Assembly: GCF_900148505.1 (NCBI RefSeq)
Contig: NZ_FRXO01000001.1
Location: 796,414 to 860,413 of the forward strand
Direction: 5' to 3'
DNA: 64,000 nt
Origin: Pseudoxanthobacter soli DSM 19599
GTDB lineage: Bacteria; Pseudomonadota; Alphaproteobacteria; Rhizobiales; Segnochrobactraceae
The notes under the pieces are model-generated. The model saw nothing but the letters and a program-made list of their open reading frames with translations, did no database searches and had not been told where the DNA came from. Below, one piece after another: positions 49,695 through 59,290 of this stretch. Both the position numbers and the translations under genes were made by a program. Every line of letters begins with the position of its first letter. The stretch's first letter is position 1.

Positions 49695-51710
49695 TTACTC
49701 GGCAGCTTGGGCAAAGACCTCCTCGTCCGATCCGGTATCTCGCGATACAGGCCGCGCGGTGCGCAGCACGGACGGCAACCAACCCGTTCCAGCCAGAAGC
49801 TGTTCGGCAGCCTGCGCCATCTCCGTCTTCTTCAAGCCCCCGATCCGTTCGGCGGCGTCATGGCCGATCGCTTCCCGCACGGCGTTGAGGATATGCGCCT
49901 TGGTCAAGCGGCCGAGGTAGCTCTGCACGGTCGGGGTCCAGTGTGCCGTCATGTCGAGCGTGACCGCACTCGCCAGCTTTTCCGCTGCCGCGCGGGCATT
50001 AGGCTTCTGCTCCCACGGTATCCTGACCGCGTTGACGGTCAATGCGGCGCAATGGGCGAGCAAGGCCATGACGCTCGCATTGTCCAGACCGGCGACGAAG
50101 GTCCACAGGTCCGCCACATCGCGCGGCATGTCCGACGCCCATCCCGTATGACGATCCGCCAGCGCCTTGGCGGCAGGCGTATCCTCGATCCCGTCCGCGT
50201 GGGAGGCGAGAGAAGCGCTGGTCAACCGGATTTCGAGGCAGGAGGCTTCCCCGCCGCGATAGAAGGTCTGTGACACCAGCGCATGAACCACGGCGACAAG
50301 CGCCATATCCGGCTGCTCGCCAAGGGCGAGGCGCAGACCAAGGGTGCGATGGGCGGTCAGGTCGCGGATGAGAAGGTCCGACAGCGGCTTCCCCGCATCC
50401 CCGGCGTCCTCGTCGTCCGGCTGGGGTTCGGCGTCCTCGCCGTCTCCCTCGCCGACGATTTCGCCATCCTCCGTGATGGTCGCCCCCTCCACGTCCGTCG
50501 AATTCGGGGCCTCGTCCTCGGCCCGGATGAAGCCGCGTTCGATGCGGGCTGTGCCGTCATGGTTCAAGATAGCGAACACGCCACCGCGCGCGATCTCGTC
50601 GGCGTCATAGGCGTGGCGCTTGGCGTCGATCCGTTCCATCTCCGCTTCAAGCTCACCGAACCGCCGATCTACCTCGTCCGGCAGTTCCTCGTAACCTTCG
50701 TACTCCGACGACAGGCGGTCGTAGTACTCCTGCGCAGCGCCAAAAGCGGCGTCATCGTCGGCCGACAGGTCCACCGGATGCGGATAGCTGCGGCGCATCC
50801 CATGCGCGTGGGGGAAGTCGATGTGAACGGAAGCCCACTTCCATCCCTCGACTGCCTGTACCTCAGCGGCGATGCCTTCCAACTTGTCGATGACGAGCCG
50901 GCCCAGTAGCGCGGCGTCCTCGAAATAACCGCCCCGGTCCTCGGTGAAGAGGTCGCGGATGATGGTGCCGCCCGCTTCGGCATAAGCGTCCGCACCGATG
51001 AAGATCGCACGCCGGTCGGTCGCCGCGATGTTCATCTTGGTCAGGTCGCGCCGGATGGTGGATGGGTCGCGGTTCCACGACAGGTTCTCGTAGACCTGCT
51101 CCTGCCGGTCATGGTCCTCGGTGATCGCGAAGGCCATCAACTGGTCCAGCGACAAGCCGCCGTCCCGATAAACCTGCATCAGCTTCGGGCTGACGGCACC
51201 AAGGCGAAGCCGCTGCCTGACGACATGGGCGGTCACGCCAAACCGGGCGGCGATTTCCTCCGCACCCCACCCGCGATTTTCAGCCAGTTCGCGGAAGCGC
51301 TCGAACTGATCGGCGGGGTGCATCGCCTCGCGCGTGACGTTTTCATCGAGACTGATTTCCGTCGCGTCGTTCTCGGTATCCAGAACGCAGCGGATGGCTT
51401 CCGTCTTCTTGATCTGCTTGCGTTTGACGCGCAGCATCTGCGCCAGCCTGCGGCCCTCGCCGATGGTGACGAAATAGAAGCCGGTCGGTTCGCCCTCCGC
51501 GTTCGTCTCCGGCTCCACCACCAGATTTTGTAGCATCCCCTTGGCGGCGATACTGGCGGCCAGCGCCTCGATATGGGCCTCACTGTGCGGGGTCTTGCGG
51601 GCGTTGCGAGGCGACTTCTTCAACTTGTTCAGCGGCACGAACAGCACCGCGCCATTCTCAGTGGCAGAAGCTTCGAGAACCGTGGCGGTCGTTTCGACTG
51701 TGTTGGTCAT
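49695..51710 (-). CDS. ParB/RepB/Spo0J-like nuclease-fold protein
   Basis: 671 residues from the ATG at 51710. The ParB N-terminal domain is at about 23-130: FVPLNKLKKSPRNARKT, then HIEALAASIAAKGMLQNLVV, TIGEGRRLAQML and DENVTREAMHPADQFERF. A helix-turn-helix follows (WGAEEIAARFGVTAHVVRQRL). The long C-terminal part has an acidic stretch (about 430-470) and is specific to plasmids and ICEs. Such large ParB-like proteins sit near DUF932 and DUF2958 genes; they may bind or nick DNA, but are not the partner of the ParA at 41.2 kb. Confidence 0.9.
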   Translation of the reverse strand: MTNTVETTATVLEASATENGAVLFVPLNKLKKSPRNARKTPHSEAHIEALAASIAAKGMLQNLVVEPETNAEGEPTGFYFVTIGEGRRLAQMLRVKRKQIKKTEAIRCVLDTENDATEISLDENVTREAMHPADQFERFRELAENRGWGAEEIAARFGVTAHVVRQRLRLGAVSPKLMQVYRDGGLSLDQLMAFAITEDHDRQEQVYENLSWNRDPSTIRRDLTKMNIAATDRRAIFIGADAYAEAGGTIIRDLFTEDRGGYFEDAALLGRLVIDKLEGIAAEVQAVEGWKWASVHIDFPHAHGMRRSYPHPVDLSADDDAAFGAAQEYYDRLSSEYEGYEELPDEVDRRFGELEAEMERIDAKRHAYDADEIARGGVFAILNHDGTARIERGFIRAEDEAPNSTDVEGATITEDGEIVGEGDGEDAEPQPDDEDAGDAGKPLSDLLIRDLTAHRTLGLRLALGEQPDMALVAVVHALVSQTFYRGGEASCLEIRLTSASLASHADGIEDTPAAKALADRHTGWASDMPRDVADLWTFVAGLDNASVMALLAHCAALTVNAVRIPWEQKPNARAAAEKLASAVTLDMTAHWTPTVQSYLGRLTKAHILNAVREAIGHDAAERIGGLKKTEMAQAAEQLLAGTGWLPSVLRTARPVSRDTGSDEEVFAQAAE

Positions 51711-51729
51711 GGTCTTGATCCTTTGGCTT

Positions 51730-51982
51730 GGGTTGGAGCGCAGCGCTGCGCTGCAACCCTGGCCGTCGCCGAGACCGGGGGGTGCAAGGTGCAAGGGCGG
51801 CCGGAACGGAGGGGGATCACCCGGCCTGCACAAGCGGATCGAAACTAGAGGCGAAAGTCTGGAACTCGCATCCGCGCGGAAGGCCGGGGAAACCGTCCCG
51901 GCCGAGCGTCAGCGCTCCCTTGCACCGCGCCGGGGGGCAGCGCCCCCAAGCAACGCGCGTGGTGTGAGCGCCAGCGGGCGCC
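51730..51982 (-). repeat. Duplicated leader, copy upstream of ParB-like gene
   Basis: The counterpart of 45316-45535. Identity is nearly complete over 51730-51798 and looser over 51903-51982, with an unalignable stretch of about 70 bases between that is longer than in the other copy. It begins 20 bases before the ParB-like start. The remaining 51983-52084 has no gene. Confidence 0.8.
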
Positions 51983-52084
51983 AGGCATGATGACCGGATC
52001 AGGATGTGCAACACCGACAAGCCTGAAAGTCGTGCATCCTGATCTCCGCATTTCCGTCTCCGGTCGGATCATGAGCACGACGAA

Positions 52085-52108
52085 GCGCCCCGCCCGATGG
52101 CGGGGCGC
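52085..52108 (-). terminator. Hairpin downstream of DUF2958 gene
   Basis: GCGCCCCGCC (52085-52094) and GGCGGGGCGC (52099-52108) form a perfect 10-base stem with loop CGAT, 11 bases after the DUF2958 stop. The minus strand continues TTCGTCGTGC, a weak T-tract. Confidence 0.65.
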
Positions 52109-52119
52109 GGTTGCGATCG

Positions 52120-52485
52120 TCAGTCGGTGACGATCCTGCCGGACTGACGGGCGCGCAGCGCGTACCAGCTCAAGGGATGCTCGGCCCTGAAGTGGAGGTC
52201 ACGCTCGACCGGAAGCCGGAGCCGTCCGCGAACCGATCGGATTTCGGCAAGACTGACATAGCCGAGTTCGGGTTCACCAAGGCCGAGATCGCAGAGGCCG
52301 AATAGACGGTCGGGGTCTTCGGGATCGGCTTCGGTGAGAAGCCAGGTGGCGCCGGCATCCGGTGTGAAGAGCTTGACGACGGGACGCGGATCGATGTCCT
52401 CGCCGGCGGCGCTGCGCGCGCCATTGGCGAGGAGCCGGGCATAGAGTTCGTCGGTGATGAGCGCTGCGGCCATGTCGGCCTCCAT
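52120..52485 (-). CDS. DUF2958 protein
   Basis: 121 residues (117 if the ATG at 52473 is used). LITDELYARLLANGA, DPRPVVKLFTPDAGATWLLTEADPEDPDRLFGLCDLG and ELGYVSLAEI are the DUF2958 pattern, a small single-domain family common on conjugative elements beside ParB-like and DUF932 genes. Function unknown. Confidence 0.92.
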   Translation of the reverse strand: MEADMAAALITDELYARLLANGARSAAGEDIDPRPVVKLFTPDAGATWLLTEADPEDPDRLFGLCDLGLGEPELGYVSLAEIRSVRGRLRLPVERDLHFRAEHPLSWYALRARQSGRIVTD

Positions 52486-52835
52486 TCGATGTCACCCTCC
52501 GATCGAGGGCGAGGAGGCGTTCGGCCGGCGCAATCGAGCGGCGCGGTCAGGCCCTACACGGTCTGGTGCGGGCCGGGCTTGACCGCGCCGCGGCGGCGGC
52601 CAGCGTTACCGGAGCTTTTCGAGAGGGGAAGATCGAAGGCCACAGGCAGCGCACACTCGAAGAAACGACAAATCCGGACCTCCGGTAGCAAGGGTCGTGG
52701 AGTCGCTCGCGCTCACCTTCCGTTTCTTTCGCGATGGCCGCCGATTTCCGCACGCCCACCTCTGGGGTCTTCAATACGCAGGCAGTGCGCGTCACCTTGG
52801 TCGCAGTCATTCCACTGCGATCGAGGGCGATCGAC
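52486..52835. other. Gap between DUF2958 and AlpA genes
   Basis: No gene is recognised in these 350 bases. As the two flanking genes are divergent, both promoters should lie here. GCAGT...ACTGC around 52804-52818 is a short dyad close to the AlpA start. Confidence 0.5.
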
Positions 52836-53225
52836 ATGAAACGCGAACACACGATTTCTCAAGAAGACCGGACCTTGGCCTCCGACACTGCACAGCCATC
52901 CACCGTCGAGCCCGTCGAGAGCAGCCCCAGGCGGTTTCAGCCGCCCGCCGATCTGTTCAAGCGTGTGATCCGCCGCCCGGAGCTTCGCAAGATCGTGCCA
53001 CTCGCCGACACGACGATCTACGAAATGGAACAGCGCGGCGAGTTTCCGAAGCGTTTCTTCCTGACGCCACGCTGCGTGGTGTGGGATTTGGCCGAAGTTG
53101 AGACTTGGCTCGATGAACGGCGCCGCGCATCGGATGCGGACATCGTGCGCAAAGCGTCTCCGCCGGATGTTCGTCAACGGCGTGCGCGACCAGTAAAGTC
53201 GTCGCTTCATCTACGTGATCGGTAA
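52836..53225 (+). CDS. AlpA-family DNA-binding protein
   Basis: 129 residues from the ATG at 52836; the open frame starts at 52734 but the extra residues are unlike the family. FKRVIRRPELRKIVPLADTTIYEMEQRGEFPKRFFLTPRCVVWDLAEVETWLDER is the AlpA/MerR-like winged helix of phage and ICE regulators. It could regulate the integrase region, or be a second directionality factor. It is the last backbone gene before the Gabija-like cargo. Confidence 0.88.
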   Translation: MKREHTISQEDRTLASDTAQPSTVEPVESSPRRFQPPADLFKRVIRRPELRKIVPLADTTIYEMEQRGEFPKRFFLTPRCVVWDLAEVETWLDERRRASDADIVRKASPPDVRQRRARPVKSSLHLRDR

Positions 53226-53336
53226 CACGGTGCCATGAGCCACATTTACGTAACTCAGCGGCGTCCATGAGAATCATTGCCGGAGGGGCGCATCGAACTC
53301 CTTCGATTACACCCACAGTACTGCCCCCAATTACCT

Positions 53337-55217
53337 TCAGGTGGCAACAATCTCGATCTCGTCATCGGCGAACCAGCCACGCTCAAGGAGCGCGGTGCGC
53401 GCCAAGCCGGGATCGTCGGAATAATAGACGATGGCGAGGCTCTCCTCCGCTCGGCTGCAGGTCACGTAGAAGAGACGACGAGTGCGGGCGATGCTGGTGT
53501 CGTTACCCGCTGCCTCATTTTCGAGGTCGGTCTTGGTCTTCTCTTTTGTCCCCATAAGCTTGCCGTAGCTGAACAGGAAGCCACGTGCTTCATCGTCGCT
53601 GATCACCACCATAACACGAGGGAACTCGCGACCCTTCACACCTTGATGGGTATCAAACTGCGACACGCCACGGACATAGCGATCATATTTTTCGATCTCG
53701 GGGAAAGGTGCGTCGAGCGCCCGACGCCAAGCACCCGCCTCGGTGCTCGCATCATCTTCCGGCTCGGTCCCCGCATCTGCGAGCACCTCGGGAACAAACG
53801 GTTGCAGCACCTCGGGAATGACAAAAAGCTCTGTCGCGGCCACGTAGCGCAGTACGGCGCGTAGGGTCGGCGGGTTCTCCGCCAGCAGCAACACCTTGAG
53901 GCCATCACACGCAACCTTCGCGCGTTCAAGCTCCGCTTGCTGCTTTTCTCCAGCGTCCGTCAACCGCTGGCGATCAAGCAACGGCGAGGTCTGGCGGATC
54001 GCCGCTGCGGTCGCGAAACGGTCGCCCGCCGCCAGCGCGTTCGCCAGCGGGAGCAACTCACGGGTGAAGAAGCCCAGACCGCGGCCCGTGCCGTCGAGCA
54101 ACCCCGTGCGCATCGGTTCGTAGGCGTAAAGCGACCCGAAGAAATGTTCGAACCCGAAACGGCGCGCCGACATTAGATGTTCAAGGGCGAGCATCTTCAC
54201 CCCGTCGCGGTCGGGGAGCCAAGCCTCATCGCCAGTCAGCTCGGCCATTTTCGTTGCCGCGGCCGCTTCGACATCCCTCTTGTTGCCGACAGTTTCTGGC
54301 GCGAGGAACAGCCGAACGGTCCCCTCGGGAGCGTCACTGCGCGCCTGCTGCTCCTGTTTGTCATCGTCGGAGCGGATCTTGTTTATGAGCGCAATCACGC
54401 GCTTGGGGCAGCGGTGATTCATCGCCTTGCGCGGCTTTGCCCAGGTTTCGGGAATCGCCTCGGCGAGGCCGACCTTACCATCGGCGTAAATGCGCTGCAT
54501 GGTGTCGCCGAATAGTCCCAAGCAGAACTGTGCTGGGAAAGCCGCCTGGACGTCGAGCAGCGCGTCCATAAGGCGTCTTGCGGTGTCCTGGCTCTCGTCG
54601 ATCAAAAGGATCGGATAGCTGGCAATCAGGAGCCGGCGCAGGCCCGGCTTTGCGTTCAGAAACGCCGCGGTCATGGCAATAACCTCGGCGTGATTGAGCG
54701 AATCGCGCGTACGATTGTCTCCGGTTGGGCTGTAGATGAACCTCGCTATCGTTGGGAGGCCATCACGGCGCCGTGTCTTGCTCTCGATCGACTGCGCACG
54801 CTCAATCGCAGCTTTGCCCGACCGACCTTTCGCCTGCTTCTCCTCGAGATCGGCAATCTCGGCGAGCAGGTTTGTGTCGAGCCACTTGCGAATGTCGTCG
54901 TCATGGCCGCGTATCAGCGACCACGCGAAAGCGTGGATTGTAGAAACGTCGACCCGCGGATCGAATTCGAGCCGCTGCACGATCTCGTCGCAAGCGGCAT
55001 TGGTATAGGTGATGATCGCGACCTTCTGACCGGTCAGTTTCAGCTCGCGGCCTTGGCGCTCGCACAGGTCACGTACTGCCTGGACCAGCGACCGGGTCTT
55101 GCCCGAACCGGCACCCGCGTAGAGGAAGAAGCTGCGGGGCGCAGCAAGATCCAGACAGCTGCGAATAGTCTCGTCCGCCTTCGCATCAAACAAATCGTCG
55201 GCATTCGCCCTGGTCAT
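53337..55217 (-). CDS. gajB: UvrD-family helicase, GajB-like subunit of Gabija
   Basis: 626 residues. Walker A AGAGSGKT (34-41), YTNAACDEIVQRL (motif Ia), DESQ at 207-210, and SF1 C-terminal motifs including HQGVKGREFPRVMVV and FYVTCSRAEESLAIVY. GajB proteins are short UvrD-like helicases encoded right after GajA, as here with an ATGA overlap (55214-55217). In known Gabija systems GajB joins the GajA complex and helps trigger DNA cleavage and nucleotide depletion during phage attack. Confidence 0.87.
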   Translation of the reverse strand: MTRANADDLFDAKADETIRSCLDLAAPRSFFLYAGAGSGKTRSLVQAVRDLCERQGRELKLTGQKVAIITYTNAACDEIVQRLEFDPRVDVSTIHAFAWSLIRGHDDDIRKWLDTNLLAEIADLEEKQAKGRSGKAAIERAQSIESKTRRRDGLPTIARFIYSPTGDNRTRDSLNHAEVIAMTAAFLNAKPGLRRLLIASYPILLIDESQDTARRLMDALLDVQAAFPAQFCLGLFGDTMQRIYADGKVGLAEAIPETWAKPRKAMNHRCPKRVIALINKIRSDDDKQEQQARSDAPEGTVRLFLAPETVGNKRDVEAAAATKMAELTGDEAWLPDRDGVKMLALEHLMSARRFGFEHFFGSLYAYEPMRTGLLDGTGRGLGFFTRELLPLANALAAGDRFATAAAIRQTSPLLDRQRLTDAGEKQQAELERAKVACDGLKVLLLAENPPTLRAVLRYVAATELFVIPEVLQPFVPEVLADAGTEPEDDASTEAGAWRRALDAPFPEIEKYDRYVRGVSQFDTHQGVKGREFPRVMVVISDDEARGFLFSYGKLMGTKEKTKTDLENEAAGNDTSIARTRRLFYVTCSRAEESLAIVYYSDDPGLARTALLERGWFADDEIEIVAT

Positions 55218-57535
55218 GCGGCCACTCCCTCTTTGGCCGGCAATATCTCGATCTGTTTCTTCTTGAGTCTCTCCTGCAGCCAGGTCAGACCTTCGTTGAT
55301 ATAGTGCGGCACGCTCAGGGCCTCGAACATCTCGGCATCAAGTACGTCGAGAGCGAACTCAGCCTTCTTCCCGGTTTTGAGTGCCGTGAACATCGCCGCG
55401 CCAACCGTGGTCGCGCCGCCACCCGCAGCGATCGCGTCGCGGAACTTGGCGACCAGCCCGGTGCCCGGGAGCGCAGCGAAGAAGGAAAGGTTCTCAAATG
55501 CGAGCGCATCCTCGAACGTATAGGGATAGGCGGTCTCACTCGTGGCGGCGCCCGGAAGCGTCACGTCGACCGGCAGCTGATAAGCGGCGCGCACTGCGAA
55601 CAGCGGATCACCCGCGGGTTCGAGCGTTCGCTCCGCCGGCGTCGCTCCCCATAACGCGTCTACGCTGGTTCGCGCCGGCACCCATCGTCGAAGCGTTGTG
55701 TTGTTGGTGGTCTGTCCCGCACCCGGCCTGGGCGGTACCGATGTGGTCGTTCCGGACGCTTGGCTGTCGAGATCGGTGATGATCAACGTGAGCAGACCAA
55801 GATGTTCGATCAGCGGGCGAAGGCGATGGGCATGGCTGCCGCCGATCTCGAGCAGAGTGATGTAGCTCTTGCTGAGTGCCTCGAACTTGTGGCGAATAAA
55901 GTTGGGAACGATCATGCGTTCCGCCGGCCCTTCGACCAGGATGGCGGCATCCGCGAAGAACAGGTCGGCGTGTTGCGCGCGCAAGTAGCGCGTCACGAAC
56001 CGGGCCGTCTCGTTGCCCGCACCGAACACCTCCGAGAGGTTGATCACCGTAGAGACTGGTATCCGCGACACCATGCCAGCGGGCAGGCGCCGAAAGTAGC
56101 GCAAACATTCGAACGAGACCTCATGCGCGACATGGCTCGAATGCGTACTGACCACAAGTTGGCTGCGTCGCAGTTTGGTGTCTTTGAGATCTGGATGGGC
56201 GCGAAGTACTTCGTAGGCCTTGTTAATGAACACCTGCTGGACGTGCGCGTGGAGATGCGCCTCGGGCTCCTCGACCAGGACGAGGTGTAGCGGCTCTATC
56301 ACGGCAGCGGGATTGGTAGTCGCGGCTTTGCCCACACGCATCCACGAATCCCGGAAGCTCATCAGTCGGAAGATCATCGAGATGAGGTTCTGATAGCCGA
56401 GCCCGTTGTTGTTTTCGGGTAGGCGCAGCACCGGCACCACCGCTTCGCCCTCAGCTGGCGTCACATCGACCACAAAGGTCACCGCCGAGGAGTGGTTGAG
56501 GCCGTCGATCGCCTTGAGCCGAGTCGACACCTTCGGTTTAGGGTCGGTGACGCCGGGATAGCCCATGCCCTCGACCTCGCTGAACGCCGCTTCAAAGCTC
56601 TCCGTAAGCTTTTGATCGAATGCGTCCTGCGCCGCTTCGATCGCCTGCAACGCCCCCAAATCCTTGACATCCGGTACCTTAGTCGGATCGAGGTGCTTGG
56701 AATAATAGCTGCGCAGCTGATCGGAGAGCCGACTGCCGGCCGATCCGGCCGGCGCGTCCTCGTCCTCATCGCTCGGCGCTTCCTCGCCGAACCCGCGCTG
56801 CGCTGGAATATCGTGGATGCGCACCAGCCCCTTCAGCGGTTCGCCGTCAAGGCTAAGTGAAGCGGCGGGCATCGATTGCGGACGCGCTTGGCCATTGAGC
56901 GGAGCTTGGAGCTGCGAGGGATCGAGGGTGAATGCACGGATGGTGAAGCTCTTGGCCAGCCGCCGACTCAAGTAATCGACAAGGGTCGACGGCCATAGCG
57001 TGAGCTTTGGCTCCGGCCTCTCCTGACCCTCGGCAGCAATTTTCTCGGCGTGCGCCTGCGTCGCGGCGGCGCGCAGTGCCTCGGCGTCTGCGACCGCAGC
57101 CAAGAAATCCTTATAGAGATCACCAAGATTGCTTGGCTCGTACCGAAGTCGCACCCCGAGCAGACCGCCTTCCCAATCCAACGTCGGAATCAGGTCGCGA
57201 ACGTGGTGCATCTCCCCTGGATCTACGTCGAACCAGAGATCGAGCGTAGGGAGCAGCGGCAGCCACGGCTCGAGTGTGAGCTCGACTACCTCATCGGTCC
57301 GCTTCGCATCAATCCAACTCCGGCCTATCCGATCAATCGCCGGCCAGTGACATAGTGTAACGTCATGAATTTCGAACGGACAGCGTCGCGGCACGAGGAA
57401 GCGCCGCAATGCAAGCATTGCCGAGCTCTTGCCACTATTATTGGCACCGACGAACAGCGTCTGCTTCTCAGCGAGGTCGATTCGCACAGATAACAGTTTA
57501 CGAAAGTTCGCAATCTCAACGAATTTGATAAGCAC
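55214..57535 (-). CDS. gajA: OLD-family ATPase/TOPRIM nuclease, GajA-like subunit of Gabija
   Basis: 773 residues. The ABC-type ATPase has Walker A GANNSGKS (30-37) and Walker B VLVEEPEAH (419-427), followed by VVSTHSSHVAHE. The TOPRIM domain has ILVEGPAERMIVP (Glu 535) and ITDLDSQ (Asp 588/590). A nuclease of this kind followed by a UvrD helicase is a class 2 OLD protein, the Gabija arrangement. It is roughly 200 residues longer than the well-studied Bacillus GajA, with inserts at about 150-280 and a long C-terminal region. It sits next to the integrase, a usual cargo spot. Confidence 0.85.
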   Translation of the reverse strand: MLIKFVEIANFRKLLSVRIDLAEKQTLFVGANNSGKSSAMLALRRFLVPRRCPFEIHDVTLCHWPAIDRIGRSWIDAKRTDEVVELTLEPWLPLLPTLDLWFDVDPGEMHHVRDLIPTLDWEGGLLGVRLRYEPSNLGDLYKDFLAAVADAEALRAAATQAHAEKIAAEGQERPEPKLTLWPSTLVDYLSRRLAKSFTIRAFTLDPSQLQAPLNGQARPQSMPAASLSLDGEPLKGLVRIHDIPAQRGFGEEAPSDEDEDAPAGSAGSRLSDQLRSYYSKHLDPTKVPDVKDLGALQAIEAAQDAFDQKLTESFEAAFSEVEGMGYPGVTDPKPKVSTRLKAIDGLNHSSAVTFVVDVTPAEGEAVVPVLRLPENNNGLGYQNLISMIFRLMSFRDSWMRVGKAATTNPAAVIEPLHLVLVEEPEAHLHAHVQQVFINKAYEVLRAHPDLKDTKLRRSQLVVSTHSSHVAHEVSFECLRYFRRLPAGMVSRIPVSTVINLSEVFGAGNETARFVTRYLRAQHADLFFADAAILVEGPAERMIVPNFIRHKFEALSKSYITLLEIGGSHAHRLRPLIEHLGLLTLIITDLDSQASGTTTSVPPRPGAGQTTNNTTLRRWVPARTSVDALWGATPAERTLEPAGDPLFAVRAAYQLPVDVTLPGAATSETAYPYTFEDALAFENLSFFAALPGTGLVAKFRDAIAAGGGATTVGAAMFTALKTGKKAEFALDVLDAEMFEALSVPHYINEGLTWLQERLKKKQIEILPAKEGVAA

Positions 57536-57833
57536 GTTCTCCCCCCGGAGCAGACAGCTTAATTACTTCAGCCCCTCCGTTTGCTCACCTCGCAATGGCG
57601 AAGGCGAAATTCACTCAAGAGCTGTTTGCAGTCTATGTTCTATGGTGGTCATTTGGAACAGGTGGCTGCTTTAGGCTCGCTTTGCTCATCGCCGCAGGTC
57701 AGCCTCGCCCCGCAAACAGGGTTGGAGAGGGTCAACCCCTTGGTCAGGCCGGATCGATTCCATCTGTTTCAGCAGAGCCAGCCCCGGAAATCAGAAGCTG
57801 GCGAGGCATAGGTCGATACTGCGTTGTCTACGA

Positions 57834-59090
57834 TCAGGGTGCCGCCTCCCTCCCCATAAACACCATCGACGGCGGCAACAGCGTCGGTGCCCGCTTCTGA
57901 CCGTTCACCCAGGCATCGACCATGTCGGCCCACTCCTGGAGCATGTGCCGCCGCTGCGGCTCGTATTCGGCCTTGTTGTAGACGCCGCGTGACGAGCGCC
58001 CGTCTTCGTGGGCGAGGCATTTCTCGATCCAGTCGCTGTTGAAGCCCATTTCGTTCAGGAGCGTCGAGCCGGTCCGGCGCAAGTCGTGGACCGTGAACGG
58101 CTCCAGCGGCAGCCCTTCCTTCTTTGCCCGCGCCACGACAGCCGCGGTGACGCGATTGAAGGTTGCGCGCGACATGGGGGCGTCGGCGTCATAGCGGGAC
58201 GGCAGCAGATAGCGCGAGTTGCCGGCGCAGGTCTTCAAGGCGATCAGAATGTCGAGCGACTGTTGAGCGAGATAGACGTTGTGCGCCTTTGATCGCTTCA
58301 TGCGCTCCTTCGGGATCGTCCAGACGGCGTTCTCAAAGTCGACCTCGTCCCAGGTGGCATCCTGCAGTTCGCTCTTGCGCACCATGGTGAGCAGGATCAG
58401 GCGCAGGCCGAGGCGGATGGTCGGCAGGGTCGGCACGTGCTCGATCTGCTGCAGCATGATCTTGATCTCGGCCGGTGACAGCGCGCGGTCCTTCGGCTGG
58501 AAGGTCGCGATCGAGGCCGGCCCGACCTCGTCGGCCGGGTTCGGCACCTTCTCGCCGTGCAGGATGGCGAAGGCGAAGATCTGTTTGACGATGTCGCGGA
58601 CGTGGACGGCGGTCGCCGGGGCGCCGCGCTCCTTCACCTTGGCGCAGAGCTGGCGCAGATCATCCGGCGTCACCTCGGTCAGAAGGCGGTTCTTCCAGGC
58701 GGGGAGAATGTCACGATCGAGGATGGCCTTGCGCATCGAGCGTGTGCTTTCCGCCATGCGCGCGTCCTTGATCCATAAGGCGCACACCGCACCTAAGCTA
58801 CGCTCCATGGCCTTGCGCCGTTTGTCGCGCTGCTTCTCGTGAGCGGGGGATAGCCCCTCCGCCACCTGCTTGCGGGCCGCGATACAGCGCTCGCGGGCTT
58901 CGGCGAGCGTGAGGCCATCGGCGCCATAGCGGCCGATCGTCAGCGTCTCCCGGCGACCGTTCAGACGGTAGTCGTATCGGAAGGTGATTTGGCCTGTCGT
59001 GGCGACGGAAACGTACATACCGTCACGGTCGGCCACCTTGTATAATTTATCTTTTGGTTTCAGCCTCTTGATGGCCATGTCGGTGAGCAT
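57834..59090 (-). CDS. int: Tyrosine integrase of the ICE
   Basis: About 418 residues from the ATG at 59090 (MLTDMAIKRLKPKDKLYKVAD); an ATG four codons later and an open frame to 59162 are alternatives. The N-terminal DUF4102 arm-binding domain, a core-binding domain and the catalytic domain are all present: Arg in MVRKSELQ, HDLRRT, His in CLAHED and Tyr in GVYNKAEYEPQRRHM. This is the P4-like integrase group that uses 3' ends of genes. It faces away from guaA, and its promoter overlaps the attachment region. The 298 bases to gajA hold no gene I recognise. Confidence 0.93.
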   Translation of the reverse strand: MLTDMAIKRLKPKDKLYKVADRDGMYVSVATTGQITFRYDYRLNGRRETLTIGRYGADGLTLAEARERCIAARKQVAEGLSPAHEKQRDKRRKAMERSLGAVCALWIKDARMAESTRSMRKAILDRDILPAWKNRLLTEVTPDDLRQLCAKVKERGAPATAVHVRDIVKQIFAFAILHGEKVPNPADEVGPASIATFQPKDRALSPAEIKIMLQQIEHVPTLPTIRLGLRLILLTMVRKSELQDATWDEVDFENAVWTIPKERMKRSKAHNVYLAQQSLDILIALKTCAGNSRYLLPSRYDADAPMSRATFNRVTAAVVARAKKEGLPLEPFTVHDLRRTGSTLLNEMGFNSDWIEKCLAHEDGRSSRGVYNKAEYEPQRRHMLQEWADMVDAWVNGQKRAPTLLPPSMVFMGREAAP

Positions 59091-59138
59091 GGGGACGGCC
59101 TCGTTGACGATCCAAAGCGCCTTTTCGAGTCCCAATTT

Positions 59139-59290
59139 TACCGTCAAATCCGATACCGTCAATCAACGAGAATAATCGTTATAAAACAGCGTGCTAACTT
59201 TGTTTTCCGTGGGCTGCTGCCGTTTTTGGCCTGACGGTAGGGCAAAAACCCGGCGGACGGCGAAAAACGCATACCGTCGCGCGCACCGTC
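59139..59290. repeat. Short repeats near att, candidate integrase arm sites
   Basis: TACCGTC occurs at 59139-59145, 59154-59160 and 59272-59278, inverted as GACGGTA at 59233-59239, and as CACCGTC at 59284-59290. The first two form a tandem with 15-base spacing and matching flanks (TACCGTCAAATC and TACCGTCAATC). Clustered short repeats between an integrase gene and its core site are what arm-type binding sites look like. They could alternatively be autoregulatory sites. Confidence 0.5.

Noticed and set aside
57536..57833. Small plus-strand frames between gajA and the integrase
   Set aside because: They overlap the integrase 3' end, have no ribosome-binding site or family resemblance, and show low-complexity composition.
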